The notes beneath the pieces are model-generated. The model did not search any database. It was not told the origin of the DNA and was given only the letters and a program-made list of their open reading frames with translations. DNA of 36,341 nucleotides, taken from assembly GCA_945897565.1 (NCBI GenBank), contig CAMDFN010000024.1:1-36341 (forward strand). The letters run 5' to 3'. Shown piece after piece: positions 9,225 to 17,910 of the stretch; the first letter of the stretch is position 1; each line of letters starts with the position of its first letter. The DNA comes from Chryseobacterium gleum. GTDB taxonomy: Bacteria; Bacteroidota; Bacteroidia; Flavobacteriales_D; Crocinitomicaceae. Both the position numbers and the translations under genes were made by a program.

Positions 9225-9928
9225 CCTTCAAAAATCAAGGAGAAATACCAAGCGCGATTATAGAGCTGATCTATCGGATTAGACACAGGCGTAAAGTCTT
9301 GGATAAAGCTACTCTTGAAGCCATGACTATATTTGAGTTCTATGCCAAATTTAAAGTAGGGCGCAAAAAATTCGACACCAGCTCCGATTTGTCCTTGCCA
9401 ATCGTTCTTTTTGATTTTGACAAAAGGGTCGTAAAAATTTTGAGATGCATCTTGCTGAGACTGCAGGTCTATGGCGTATTGCATGCCAAAAAGGGAGTAA
9501 GCTGTAAAGTTGTTGTAGCGCTTGGTGCGGAATTGGAGCATCATGGGAAACTCTAGGTTGGTTGAATTGACGCGTTGTTGGCCGCTGCCATTTAAAAACC
9601 AAATGGTATCGAGACTTTTGTAATTGAGTACACGCTCTTGAAAAGAAAGTGTTGGGATGAAGCGAAAGCGAATGGTGGGCGTGCCAAGTTTGATGGTGGT
9701 CAGGATGCCGATTTGCCCACCCGGTTGGGCATCGTTGGTGAGTGAAAGCAATTGGTATTGGTTGTAGGCATTTGGTTTGGGCATAACCGTGAAGTCAGAG
9801 CTATTGACGCCGAGCATAAAGCCAAAATGAATAAAGCGTTTGTCGAAATTTTTATAACGCTGCTGTTTTTGCGTTTGAGCCGTGGTGGTCAAACTGAACA
9901 AAAAACAAAAATAGAGGAGCAAACGCAT
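9221..9928 (-). CDS. porT: PorT-family type IX secretion protein
   Basis: An outer-membrane beta-barrel protein of 235 residues required for T9SS in other Bacteroidota (PorT/SprT). The signal peptide is MRLLLYFCFLFSLTTTAQ. The mature protein shows the PorT pattern: KRFIHFGFMLGVNSSDF, RFRFIPTLSFQERVLNY, NLEFPMMLQFRTKRYNNF, FKFGIELKYSHGF and a terminal aromatic YFSLIFEG. Lying immediately downstream of ubiE is the arrangement I recall for porT/sprT in Flavobacteria, which supports the call. A gap of 26 bases separates it from ubiE, and it is coupled to the FAD oxidoreductase. Confidence 0.88.
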   Translation of the reverse strand: MRLLLYFCFLFSLTTTAQTQKQQRYKNFDKRFIHFGFMLGVNSSDFTVMPKPNAYNQYQLLSLTNDAQPGGQIGILTTIKLGTPTIRFRFIPTLSFQERVLNYKSLDTIWFLNGSGQQRVNSTNLEFPMMLQFRTKRYNNFTAYSLFGMQYAIDLQSQQDASQNFYDPFVKIKKNDWQGQIGAGVEFFAPYFKFGIELKYSHGFKSSFIQDFTPVSNPIDQLYNRAWYFSLIFEG

Positions 9929-9954
9929 GTCAGGCTAACGATTCTTGAGTTGGT

Positions 9955-10695
9955 TTATTGTTGAAGGGGTTTCTGGCCAATATAAATACTGGCAATACCG
10001 CCACTTAAGCGAATTTGTTTGTGTGCATGGTAACCCACTTTTTGAAGTACGTTCATCATGTCAGTTCCTTCTGGAAACGCGGCAACGCTCTCGGGTAAAT
10101 AGGTATAAGCGCGCTCATCTTTGGAGATGTATTTGCCAAATAACGGAATAAGTATTTTTGAATAAAAGCCAAAAAGTTGCTTGACTGGAAAGGCTTTGGG
10201 TTTAGAGAACTCAAGAATGACTGCTTGCCCACCAGGTTTGAGGACACGCAGCATTTCGCCGAGTCCTTTTTCGAGGTTTTCGTAGTTGCGTACGCCAAAG
10301 CCAACGGTTATTGCGTCAAACGTGGCATCTTCAAATGGCATGTTTTCGGAGTCGCCGAGCTGCATGTCAATGATTCTGTCAAAAGCGCGTTTCTTCATCT
10401 TTTGCTTCCCAACTTCGAGCATGCCCGAGGAGATGTCCATGCCGATGATTTTTTCAGGGTTTAAAGCCAAGCAGGCAATAGCAAAATCACCAGTGCCAGT
10501 AGCTAAATCTAAGATGACTTTAGGTTGTTGCTTTTGAAGTTGTTTGACAGCTTTTTTGCGCCAGAGGTGGTCTATGCCTAAAGACAAGAAGTGGTTCAAG
10601 AAATCGTAGTTGGCAGAAATGTTGTTGAACATTTGTGCAACCTCTTCTTTTTTGGATTTGCCTGAGTCATAAGGCTTGACTACTTTTTGAGACAT
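9955..10695 (-). CDS. ubiE: Demethylmenaquinone methyltransferase (UbiE/MenG)
   Basis: Catalyses the last, SAM-dependent C-methylation in menaquinone synthesis, at the membrane-cytosol interface. The 246 residues fit the family. Motifs are [19 protein letters not shown] (22-40), the SAM-binding [10 protein letters not shown] (62-71), [20 protein letters not shown], and the signature region [20 protein letters not shown] leading to [12 protein letters not shown]. The start codon lies three bases after the stop of the kinase gene, so it is in the same operon. Bacteroidota generally use menaquinone, so the MenG role is more likely than ubiquinone. Confidence 0.96.
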   Translation of the reverse strand: MSQKVVKPYDSGKSKKEEVAQMFNNISANYDFLNHFLSLGIDHLWRKKAVKQLQKQQPKVILDLATGTGDFAIACLALNPEKIIGMDISSGMLEVGKQKMKKRAFDRIIDMQLGDSENMPFEDATFDAITVGFGVRNYENLEKGLGEMLRVLKPGGQAVILEFSKPKAFPVKQLFGFYSKILIPLFGKYISKDERAYTYLPESVAAFPEGTDMMNVLQKVGYHAHKQIRLSGGIASIYIGQKPLQQ

Positions 10696-10698
10696 AGC

Positions 10699-11685
10699 TT
10701 AGGAGATGAGTTGGAGTGCTTCTTCAAGCAGCTTTTGTTTGTTGATACTGACAACACCCGGTTGTTCACAGACCAAACCTCCTGCTAAATTAGCAACAGC
10801 GGCGATCATATTGGCCGACGCACCACAAATGAGGCAGAGGCAGGCGGTGGCAATGACGGTATCACCCGCGCCAGATACATCGGCGATATTGCGCAGATGT
10901 GCAGGGTGGTGGTGGTGGTTTTGACCATCGTACAACTGAACGCCGTGTTCGGATAAGGTAACAAATGTATAGCGGCTCTTCAATTGGTTTTGCAATTGTT
11001 CGATGGCATTTTGCAGCGCGCTTGGGTCTTTTTGATAATTGAAGTCGAGTTGCAAACCTTCTTTGAGCTCTTTGAGGTTGGGTTTAAAGAGCGTACAACC
11101 AATATAAGCCAAGAAGTTTTTCTTTTTGGGATCCACAACGATTGGAATTTGACGTGTATTTGCTTCGGCAATAAGCCAATGGATGAGCTCAGTGGTGAGC
11201 ACTCCTTTGTTGTAGTCTTCTAATAAGATACCGTCGATGCCTTGTTCAAGAAGTAGATGAATATGCTTCTTTAGTGCTGAGGTTTCGTTGGAGTTAAGGT
11301 CGTGTTGGTCTTCGGAGTCTATGCGCAACAATTGCTTGCCATTGGAGAGCACTCTTGTTTTGATGGTTGTTTTTCTTTCAGCGGAAACGATAAGGGCGTC
11401 GGTTTGAATGCCGGCGTTGCGAAGCATTTGTTGTAGTTCTTGACCTGAGGTATCTTTGCCAATGACGCTGGCGAGATGTGCTTCGGCACCCAACGCAATG
11501 AGGTTGAGCGCTACGTTGCCAGCTCCGCCAATGCGGTGTTCTTGAGTTTGTAAATCAACAACAGGGACAGGTGCCTCGGGGCTCATGCGGTGGACTTGGC
11601 CATGATAGTAGGCGTCGGTCATGACATCGCCAATGACCAATACACGCTTGCCGTTGAAGGCTTCAAATAGGGCCTGTAGCTGCAT
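10699..11685 (-). CDS. rfaE1: PfkB-family kinase, D-glycero-D-manno-heptose-7-phosphate kinase (RfaE1/HldE kinase domain)
   Basis: Phosphorylates heptose 7-phosphate at C1 on the route to ADP-heptose for LPS. The 328 residues correspond only to the kinase half of E. coli HldE; no nucleotidyltransferase domain is attached, as is common where a separate RfaE2 exists. Visible motifs are GDVMTDAYYHGQVHRMSPEAPVP split over residues 19-41, GGAGNVA (53-59), the DYNKGVL loop, VDPKK, and the PfkB signature DVSGAGDTV (269-277, catalytic Asp275). A run of four His (NHHHHPAH) before the signature is natural. Gaps of only three bases lie on both sides, so it is firmly in an operon. Confidence 0.9.
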   Translation of the reverse strand: MQLQALFEAFNGKRVLVIGDVMTDAYYHGQVHRMSPEAPVPVVDLQTQEHRIGGAGNVALNLIALGAEAHLASVIGKDTSGQELQQMLRNAGIQTDALIVSAERKTTIKTRVLSNGKQLLRIDSEDQHDLNSNETSALKKHIHLLLEQGIDGILLEDYNKGVLTTELIHWLIAEANTRQIPIVVDPKKKNFLAYIGCTLFKPNLKELKEGLQLDFNYQKDPSALQNAIEQLQNQLKSRYTFVTLSEHGVQLYDGQNHHHHPAHLRNIADVSGAGDTVIATACLCLICGASANMIAAVANLAGGLVCEQPGVVSINKQKLLEEALQLIS

Positions 11686-11688
11686 GTT

Positions 11689-12882
11689 TTATTGGAGTTG
11701 TGCCAATGCGTTGGAGATGCGGTCTACTGCTTTTTGCAGGGTTTCTTCTGAGGCTGCGTAGCTAATGCGAAAGCAGTTGGGGTCTCCAAATGCGGCGCCG
11801 CCAACACACGCTACCAAAGCGACCTCCAGTAAATACATGCAGAGGTCATCTGAATTGTTGATCGGTTGACCATTGTATTTTTTACCGAAGTAAGCCGCGC
11901 AATCAGGGAAGACATAAAATGCGCCTTCTGGGTTATTGACTTTGAGCCCAGGGATGCTTTTGAGCCCCTTTAAGATGAGGTTGCGGCGGCTTTCAAATGC
12001 GCCGATCATGTCTTTGAGTACAATTGGATCTGCATTCATAGCGGCAATTGTTGCGCGCTGTGTAATCGAGCAAGTGGCTGAAGTAAACTGACCTTGAACT
12101 TTGTCGCAGGCAGCAGCAATTTCTTTTGGTGCGCCGATATAACCTAAACGCCAGCCAGTCATGGCCCATGCTTTGGATACACCATTTACGGTAACGACTT
12201 GGTTGTAGATTTCTGGAAACTGCGCCAGGCTTTCGTGTTTGCCTACAAAATTGATGTGCTCGTATATTTCGTCAGACATGGCTACCACTTGTGGGTATTT
12301 GGCCAAAACGCGTGCGAGGTCTTGAAGTTCTTCTTTGCTATACACCGAACCAGTTGGGTTACAGGGTGTAGAAAACATGAGTAATTTTGTTTTGGGGGTA
12401 ATGGCAGCTTCGAGGTCGGCACCTGTGATTTTGAAGTCGTTGTCTATGCTAGCTGCGATAACTACCGGCACACCTTCAGCTACTTTTACGATCTCTAGGT
12501 AAGAAACCCAATATGGAGCAGGGATAATGACTTCGTCTCCGGGATTGATCAAGCTCAGTACCAAATTGGCAATACTTTGCTTGGCGCCGGTTGATACTAC
12601 TATTTGTTCTTTTGTATAAGTTAAGTTGTTGTCTCTTGAAAATTTATGAGCGATGCTCTCGCGGAGGTCGTCGTAACCGGGCACGGGTGTGTAGGTGGTG
12701 TAATTTTGAGCCAGGGCTTCAATTGCTGCGTCTTTGATGAACTCAGGTGTGTGGAAATCGGGTTCTCCTAATGACAGAGAAATGACGTCTTTTCCTTGAG
12801 ACTTGAGTTCGCGGCTTTTTTTAGCCATGGCAATGGTTGCGGACTCTTCCATTGCAAGTAAACGTTCGGATAATTGGATCAT
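11689..12882 (-). CDS. PLP-dependent class I aminotransferase (aspartate aminotransferase type)
   Basis: A fold-type I aminotransferase of 397 residues, probably aspartate aminotransferase of subgroup Ib. Motifs are [12 protein letters not shown] (substrate loop), STGAKQSI (PLP phosphate), the NPTG motif in [19 protein letters not shown], Lys237 in [16 protein letters not shown] (Schiff base) and [10 protein letters not shown] (carboxylate Arg). Exact substrate specificity cannot be fixed by sequence. It heads the minus-strand run that continues through the kinase, ubiE and porT, and is divergent from trmD with 55 bases between start codons. Confidence 0.93.
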   Translation of the reverse strand: MIQLSERLLAMEESATIAMAKKSRELKSQGKDVISLSLGEPDFHTPEFIKDAAIEALAQNYTTYTPVPGYDDLRESIAHKFSRDNNLTYTKEQIVVSTGAKQSIANLVLSLINPGDEVIIPAPYWVSYLEIVKVAEGVPVVIAASIDNDFKITGADLEAAITPKTKLLMFSTPCNPTGSVYSKEELQDLARVLAKYPQVVAMSDEIYEHINFVGKHESLAQFPEIYNQVVTVNGVSKAWAMTGWRLGYIGAPKEIAAACDKVQGQFTSATCSITQRATIAAMNADPIVLKDMIGAFESRRNLILKGLKSIPGLKVNNPEGAFYVFPDCAAYFGKKYNGQPINNSDDLCMYLLEVALVACVGGAAFGDPNCFRISYAASEETLQKAVDRISNALAQLQ

Positions 12883-12896
12883 GGATTCGGTTTGTG

Positions 12897-12904
12897 CAAA
12901 GGTA
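12897..12904 (-). promoter_or_regulatory. -7 promoter element (TACCTTTG) of the aminotransferase operon
   Basis: An exact TAnnTTTG match 14 bases before the ATG at 12882. It is the likely promoter of the aminotransferase-to-porT run and lies 21 bases from the opposing trmD element. Confidence 0.55.
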
Positions 12905-12925
12905 GTAATTTGTGTCGAATTGACT

Positions 12926-12933
12926 TATCTTTG
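12926..12933 (+). promoter_or_regulatory. -7 promoter element (TATCTTTG) of trmD
   Basis: An exact TAnnTTTG match ending four bases before the trmD ATG at 12938, which implies a leaderless message. Confidence 0.55.
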
Positions 12934-12937
12934 CTGT

Positions 12938-13615
12938 ATGCGTATTGATATTATTACCGTTTTGCCTGAGCTGTTAAAAAGCCCTTTTGCAGCCTCTATA
13001 ATGCAGCGAGCACAAACCAAAGGTCATGTCGAAATACATGTGCATAATTTGCGCGATTACTCCGACGACAAACACCGCAATATAGACGACTATCAATACG
13101 GCGGGGGAGCCGGAATGGTGATGAGCGTTGTGCCGATATCCAAAGCCATAGAAGCTTTGCAGGCGGAGCGCCAATACGACGAAATTATTTACATGACGCC
13201 AGATGGCGATTTACTCGAACAAACTACTTGTAACCAACTTTCCTTGGCACAAAACCTTTTGATTTTGTGTGGTCATTACAAAGGTGTTGATCAGCGCGTT
13301 CGCGATTTGTATGTCACAAAGGAAATTTCGATTGGTTCTTATGTCTTAAGTGGGGGAGAACTCGCTGCGGCCATTGTTGTCGATGCGGTGGTGCGCCTTA
13401 TTCCTGGTGTACTCAACGACGAAACCTCTGCACTTACCGATTCTTTTCAAGATGGGTTGTTGGCGCCACCTGTTTACACCCGCCCACCAGTGTTTAAGGG
13501 TTTAGAAGTGCCAGCGGTCTTGCTAGGCGGCAATCCAAAAGAGGTAGCCGCTTGGCGCGAAACACAGGCATATGCCAGAACCAAAGATAGACGCCCCGAT
13601 TTATTAGAAGAGTAA
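12938..13615 (+). CDS. trmD: tRNA (guanine-N1-)-methyltransferase TrmD
   Basis: Methylates G37 of tRNAs with a G36-G37 sequence and prevents +1 frameshifting. The frame is open further upstream, but the start is the ATG at 12938 ([13 protein letters not shown]), giving 225 residues, the normal family length; a longer form would cover both divergent promoters. Visible are GGGAGMVM (55-62), the trefoil-knot SAM site [11 protein letters not shown] (110-120) and [11 protein letters not shown] (131-141), and the catalytic Asp149 in [13 protein letters not shown]. The usual neighbours rimM and rplS are absent here. Confidence 0.97.
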   Translation: MRIDIITVLPELLKSPFAASIMQRAQTKGHVEIHVHNLRDYSDDKHRNIDDYQYGGGAGMVMSVVPISKAIEALQAERQYDEIIYMTPDGDLLEQTTCNQLSLAQNLLILCGHYKGVDQRVRDLYVTKEISIGSYVLSGGELAAAIVVDAVVRLIPGVLNDETSALTDSFQDGLLAPPVYTRPPVFKGLEVPAVLLGGNPKEVAAWRETQAYARTKDRRPDLLEE

Positions 13616-13630
13616 GCAATTATTTCTAAA

Positions 13631-13676
13631 ATATGCTATTCAATTTTTCATTTAATTGAATATATCTTATATGCTA
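13631..13676. repeat. AT-rich inverted repeat flanked by direct repeats
   Basis: ATTCAATT (13638-13645) and AATTGAAT (13654-13661) form a perfect 8-bp dyad with an 8-base loop. Copies of ATATGCTA lie on both sides (13631-13638 and 13669-13676). The element fills the gap between convergent trmD and the helicase gene. It has no G/C stem or T tract, so it would be a weak terminator at best. Confidence 0.5.
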
Positions 13677-15959
13677 ATCTTCAAGTATTTGAATGTTAGC
13701 AAACCTCAGTAAAACTGTTTTAGATCCGTGCTGCGGAAAGAAGATTGTTGCTTTTTTGTCGGCACCTTGACCCTCTAATTTGAGCACCTTGCCTTTGCCA
13801 AATCGGTCGTGCATGATGTTGTGACCAACGATGATGGCAAGCGTGTTTTCTGAACTTGCTGGGGCCTTGCTTTGGCTTACTTCTTTCAGGGAGCGTAGCT
13901 GTGGCGCATTGGGCATTGGCTTGTTGAGACCGCCAGTAAAGCCGCGGTCAAAACCACCCGAACCCATTAAAGATCGGCTATTCGAAGCCCGACTCACGGA
14001 TTCAAATTGTAAATATTGCGGATCAATCTCATCGATGAAGCGCGAGGGTTCACACATGATGGATTGCCCCCATGTGAAGCGGCTTGTGGCATAGGAGAGC
14101 ATGCAGCTGCGCATACCGCGCGTGAGCGCCACGTAGAATAACCGGCGTTCTTCTTCAAGCTCTGAGCGCGAATTGAGCGCCATCTGAGAAGGAAATAAAT
14201 TTTCTTCGAGGCCTACAATGTAGATATTCCCGAATTCGAGGCCTTTGCTCGAGTGAATGGTCATGAGGCTAATGTGGTTGCGGTCTTCGGGTTTATCTTG
14301 GTCGGCGTCTGTAAGCAGCGCGACGTCCATCATGAAGTCTGCTAGGGTACGCGGCACATCTGCTTCGGTTGCGCGCACAAATTCTTGGATACCCGCCAGG
14401 AGTTCTTCGATATTCTGAAAACGCTCTACTTCTTCGGGGCCTTTGTCTTTTTCTGCTAAAAGTTCTCTAATAATGCCTGAAGATTTGGCGATGCGCTCGG
14501 CTAAAGTAAAGGCATCGGTTTTGTTGAGCTCCGCACCAAAGCTATCTATCATGGTGACAAACTCATAGATTTTGGTGCGCGCTGCACTCCCTACATCGGC
14601 AGGGAAACGTTGGAAGTCTTTGATGACCTCCCACAGACTGGTATTGTAGCGGTTGGCTGCAATGATGATGTTTTCGATGGTGGTTTTGCCAATACCGCGT
14701 TTGGGATAATTGATGACGCGTTTGAGCGCTTCTTCGTCGTGTGGGTTGGCGCTAAGTCTAAAATAGGCGAGGAGGTCTTTGATTTCTTTGCGCTGGTAAA
14801 ATGACAAGCCACCATAAATTTTGTAGGGCATATTGAGTTTGCGCAGGGCTTCCTCAAATGCCCGCGATTGCTTGTTGGTGCGGTATAGAATAGCAAAATC
14901 TTGAAAGCGTGCGCCTTCGGTGGTTTTGCGCTCAAAGATGGCTTGGGCAATGGTGCGGCCTTCTTCGTTGTCTGTTAAGGAGCGCTGTACTTTGATTTTA
15001 GAACCTTCGTTGTTGTTGGTCCAAACCGTTTTGGTGATTTGGTCTTTGTTTTTTTTGATGATGCTATTGGCGGCTTCAACAATGTTTTTGGTGCTTCGGT
15101 AGTTTTGTTCGAGTTTGTAGAGCACAAAATCGGGATAGTCTTTTCTGAAGTTGAGGATATTTTCGATGTTGGCCCCCCGAAAAGAGTAGATGCTTTGTGC
15201 GTCGTCACCGACCACACAAATATTTTGATAGGCTGCCGCGAGTTTCTTCACGATGAGGTACTGGGCGTAGTTTGTATCTTGGTACTCATCAACCAATATA
15301 TACTGAAACTTTTGTTGATAGTAGTGCAGTACGTCTGGGAAATCGCGCAGCAAAACATTTGTAAAATAGAGGAGGTCGTCGAAGTCCATGGCGCCTGCTT
15401 TGATACAGCGATTGGCGTAATGCTGAAAGACAAGGCCGAGTTCAGGTCTGCGCGATTGTTTGTCTTCGAGTTGGATTTCGGCATTGGCCGCGTAGGCCTC
15501 GGGTGAAATTAGATTGTTTTTGGCGGCAGAAATGCGTCCAAAGACCATACTGGGTTTATAGGTTTTGTCGTCGAGGTTGAGCGCTTTGATGATGTCTTTG
15601 ATCAGGCTTTTGGAGTCTTGGGTATCGTAGATGGTGAAGTTGTTCGGAAAGCCGATGCGCTCTGCATTGAAGCGCAAAATCTTTGAAAAGACTGAGTGAA
15701 AGGTACCCATGGAGATGTTTTTGGCCTCAGGGGCACCTACAATATGACCTATTCTTTCGGTCATTTCTTTGGCCGCCTTGTTGGTGAAGGTCAAAGCTAA
15801 GATATTGAAGGGGTCTATACCTTGTTCCATCATGTGGGCGATGCGATAGGTAAGAACGCGTGTTTTACCTGAACCGGCGCCGGCAATGACCATAATTGGG
15901 CCAAAAATGTGCTCAACGGCAACCCGCTGACTTTCGTTTAATTCGTCTAGATAGGACAT
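13674..15959 (-). CDS. uvrD: UvrD/PcrA-type ATP-dependent DNA helicase
   Basis: A superfamily 1A 3'-5' helicase of 761 residues acting in nucleotide excision repair, mismatch repair or replication restart. Motifs in order: LNESQRVAV (Q motif), AGAGSGKT Walker A (26-33), LALTFTNKAAKEM (Ia), DEYQDTN Walker B (224-230), VVGDDAQSIYSFRGA (III), LEQNYRSTKNI (IV), LMTIHSSKGLEFGNIYIVGL (V) and EERRLFYVALTRG (VI). The C-terminal ~50 residues (HDRFGKGKVLKLEG) form the Tudor-like tail seen in PcrA/UvrD. It is divergent from the decarboxylase gene across a 139-base gap. Confidence 0.96.
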   Translation of the reverse strand: MSYLDELNESQRVAVEHIFGPIMVIAGAGSGKTRVLTYRIAHMMEQGIDPFNILALTFTNKAAKEMTERIGHIVGAPEAKNISMGTFHSVFSKILRFNAERIGFPNNFTIYDTQDSKSLIKDIIKALNLDDKTYKPSMVFGRISAAKNNLISPEAYAANAEIQLEDKQSRRPELGLVFQHYANRCIKAGAMDFDDLLYFTNVLLRDFPDVLHYYQQKFQYILVDEYQDTNYAQYLIVKKLAAAYQNICVVGDDAQSIYSFRGANIENILNFRKDYPDFVLYKLEQNYRSTKNIVEAANSIIKKNKDQITKTVWTNNNEGSKIKVQRSLTDNEEGRTIAQAIFERKTTEGARFQDFAILYRTNKQSRAFEEALRKLNMPYKIYGGLSFYQRKEIKDLLAYFRLSANPHDEEALKRVINYPKRGIGKTTIENIIIAANRYNTSLWEVIKDFQRFPADVGSAARTKIYEFVTMIDSFGAELNKTDAFTLAERIAKSSGIIRELLAEKDKGPEEVERFQNIEELLAGIQEFVRATEADVPRTLADFMMDVALLTDADQDKPEDRNHISLMTIHSSKGLEFGNIYIVGLEENLFPSQMALNSRSELEEERRLFYVALTRGMRSCMLSYATSRFTWGQSIMCEPSRFIDEIDPQYLQFESVSRASNSRSLMGSGGFDRGFTGGLNKPMPNAPQLRSLKEVSQSKAPASSENTLAIIVGHNIMHDRFGKGKVLKLEGQGADKKATIFFPQHGSKTVLLRFANIQILED

Positions 15960-15976
15960 GGAATAAATGCTGTTTT

Positions 15977-15984
15977 CAAAAGTA
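15977..15984 (-). promoter_or_regulatory. -7 promoter element (TACTTTTG) of the helicase gene
   Basis: An exact TAnnTTTG match 17 bases before the helicase ATG, within the divergent intergenic region. Confidence 0.5.
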
Positions 15985-16020
15985 CTATTTTAAGTTGCTG
16001 TTCATCCATTCAAATTGCAG

Positions 16021-16028
16021 TATTTTTG
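16021..16028 (+). promoter_or_regulatory. -7 promoter element (TATTTTTG) of the decarboxylase gene
   Basis: An exact TAnnTTTG match with a TTG 23 bases upstream, which fits the TTG-N17-23-TAnnTTTG spacing of Flavobacteriia. It would give a leader of roughly 65 bases. Confidence 0.5.
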
Positions 16029-16098
16029 CACAAATTTTGGCTTCAAACCGAAACTTACGCAAGTCCGTTCCGTATAAACATTTTTTTGAATCTGACGC

Positions 16099-17496
16099 AT
16101 GAGAACAAAATACATAGACCTGATTGAGCAAACTTTTGATTTTCCTCAAAATGAATTTTTCTTGCGCGAAGACCGCTTGTTCTTTCACGGTATTGACCTC
16201 ATGCGCTTGGTTCACGAACACGGCACCCCGCTCAAGTTTCACTATTTACCTCAAATCTCCAACAATATCCAACGTGCAAAAGGCTGGTTCAGGGAAGCCA
16301 TCATGAACCTCGGTTATCAAGGAAATTACTATTACTCTTACTGCACCAAAAGTTCTCACTTTGCTTTTGTCTTAGACGAAGTACTCAAGAACAACGTTCA
16401 TATCGAAACATCTTCAGCTTTCGATATCGATATTGTGAAGAGTTTGCAAGTTGCAGGAAAGTTACAACCTAGGAGTTATGTGATTTGCAATGGCTATAAA
16501 CCAGCAACTTACGTCCAAAAAATTGCCGACCTAATCGAAGAAGACGACTTGCGCGTTGTGCCGGTCGTAGACAACATCGATGAGCTCAAACAGCTGATTA
16601 GCCTTACTACTAAAGAACTCAATATAGGTATTAGAATTGCCTCTGAAGAAGAGCCAAAGTTTGAATTTTACACCTCTCGTTTAGGCATTCGCTACCGAGA
16701 AATCGTTCCCTTTTACAAAGCAATTCTCAAAGAAAACCCAAGAGTGCGCGTCAAAATGCTGCACTTTTTTATCAATACGGGCATCAACGATACGGCCTAT
16801 TATTGGAACGAACTCACGAAATGTTTGCGCGTTTATTCTGACCTTAAAAAATTATGTCCAGAATTAGACTCACTCAATATTGGCGGCGGTTTCCCTATTA
16901 AAAAATCTTTGGCTTTTGATTTTGATTATGCCTACATGGTGCGTGAAATCTTAACGCAAATCAAGCGCTTGTGCCAAGACAACGACATCCCTGAGCCCAA
17001 CATCTTTACCGAATTCGGGTCTTTCACAGTAGGAGAGAGCGGTGGTGCTATCTTTAGCGTATTGCATCAAAAGCAGCAAAACGACCGCGAAAAATGGAAC
17101 ATGATCGATTCTTCTTTTATGACCAATTTACCAGATACCTGGGCCATTAACCAGCGATTTATCATGTTGCCTATCAACCGTTGGAACGACGACTACGAAC
17201 GCGTTTTGTTGGGCGGCTTGACGTGTGATTCCGACGACTATTACAACTCGGAGCAACACTCCAACGCAATTTACCTGCCTAAATTTGATAGAAACAATAC
17301 GCAATACATCGGTTTTTTCAATACCGGAGCGTATCAAGAAACCATCGGTGGCTACGGCGGACTCAAGCATTGCCTGATCCCTGAGCCCAAACACATCTTG
17401 ATTACAAGAGATGAAAACGGAAAAATTCAGACCGAAGTATTTAGCAATGAGCAAACTGCACAAGACTATTTAAAAATATTAGGCTACGACAAGTAA
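16099..17496 (+). CDS. speA: PLP-dependent fold-type III decarboxylase, probably biosynthetic arginine decarboxylase
   Basis: Predicted to decarboxylate arginine to agmatine for polyamine synthesis. The 465 residues belong to the alanine-racemase-fold (group IV) Orn/DAP/Arg decarboxylases and are shorter than the ~650-residue E. coli SpeA, as in the Bacteroidota arm of the family. Visible are Lys84 in YSYCTKSSHFAF (PLP Schiff base), the Gly-rich phosphate loop LNIGGGFPIKKS, EFGSFTVGESGG, the catalytic-Cys motif GGLTCDSDDYY and the PLP-contact aromatic in FFNTGAYQETIGGYGG. No agmatinase or N-carbamoylputrescine gene is adjacent. Arginine specificity is a family-level inference; other diamine-pathway substrates are possible. 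Confidence 0.82.
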   Translation: MRTKYIDLIEQTFDFPQNEFFLREDRLFFHGIDLMRLVHEHGTPLKFHYLPQISNNIQRAKGWFREAIMNLGYQGNYYYSYCTKSSHFAFVLDEVLKNNVHIETSSAFDIDIVKSLQVAGKLQPRSYVICNGYKPATYVQKIADLIEEDDLRVVPVVDNIDELKQLISLTTKELNIGIRIASEEEPKFEFYTSRLGIRYREIVPFYKAILKENPRVRVKMLHFFINTGINDTAYYWNELTKCLRVYSDLKKLCPELDSLNIGGGFPIKKSLAFDFDYAYMVREILTQIKRLCQDNDIPEPNIFTEFGSFTVGESGGAIFSVLHQKQQNDREKWNMIDSSFMTNLPDTWAINQRFIMLPINRWNDDYERVLLGGLTCDSDDYYNSEQHSNAIYLPKFDRNNTQYIGFFNTGAYQETIGGYGGLKHCLIPEPKHILITRDENGKIQTEVFSNEQTAQDYLKILGYDK

Positions 17497-17514
17497 GCGT
17501 GGTGTTATTCGCGC

Positions 17515-17522
17515 TATATTTG
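17515..17522 (+). promoter_or_regulatory. -7 promoter element (TATATTTG) of the 122-residue orphan gene
   Basis: An exact TAnnTTTG match 19 bases before the ATG at 17542, suggesting the orphan gene is transcribed independently of the decarboxylase. Confidence 0.5.
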
Positions 17523-17541
17523 CGGACTATTTTAACTCAGA

Positions 17542-17910
17542 ATGAAAGTAACGTCGATCTCTTTATTGGCCTCCAACAAATTTTCTTTAAAAGTTCAGTC
17601 TTGGGCAACGCGCATGGCTTCTGAAGTACATTCTATCAATGACAAAACAGACGATTTCTTTGAAAGCACTGATAGCCTCTTGATTTTCAATCAAAACCAA
17701 GAACTCAGTCCTGAAATTTTAGAGCTGAAAGCCCGCTATGACAAACAGCAAAAACCAATACACAAAATTGATATCAACGGTACTTTGCAAGTGGGTGTCA
17801 CCAATTTAGCACTCTGGCTGGATAGCACAAAATCCAAAAATTTATTGGTAATCGGAGCTGAAGAGCTTGCCGACAATCCAAATCTAGAGCGCTACCTAGA
17901 CGCGGTCTAG
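17542..17910 (+). CDS. Orphan 122-residue protein; C-terminal half resembles a YpsA/SLOG-type fold
   Basis: Cytoplasmic, with no signal or membrane segment. I do not recognise a firm family. Reading from residue ~40, the order is: a strand (TDSLLIF), a helix plus strand (ILELKARYDKQQKPIHKIDI), then LALWLDSTKSKNLLVIGAEE and NPNLERYL. This parallels the second half of circularly permuted YpsA-like proteins (typically DGTLIL, a LTVELARKYGKP-type helix with an HIDL-type strand, and WL followed by LNVAGPRES and a PxIY-type helix). The N-terminal GGQTGxD nucleotide loop of that family is absent and the AGPR motif has become IGAE. This is inference from motif order only. The last four bases overlap the end of the convergent pheT. 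Confidence 0.6.
   Translation: MKVTSISLLASNKFSLKVQSWATRMASEVHSINDKTDDFFESTDSLLIFNQNQELSPEILELKARYDKQQKPIHKIDINGTLQVGVTNLALWLDSTKSKNLLVIGAEELADNPNLERYLDAV

Noticed and set aside
9122-9556. 144-residue plus-strand frame across porT and the flavoprotein gene
   Set aside because: A shadow of two well-supported minus-strand genes.
10906-10920. GTG triplet repeat
   Set aside because: It encodes a short natural His run in the PfkB kinase; too short to be a meaningful microsatellite.
12803-12937. 45-residue N-terminal extension of TrmD
   Set aside because: It overlaps the start of the aminotransferase gene and both promoters; TrmD family length and N-terminus fit the ATG at 12938.
15039-15506. 155-residue plus-strand frame opposite the helicase
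   Set aside because: A shadow frame within a conserved UvrD/PcrA gene; no independent support.
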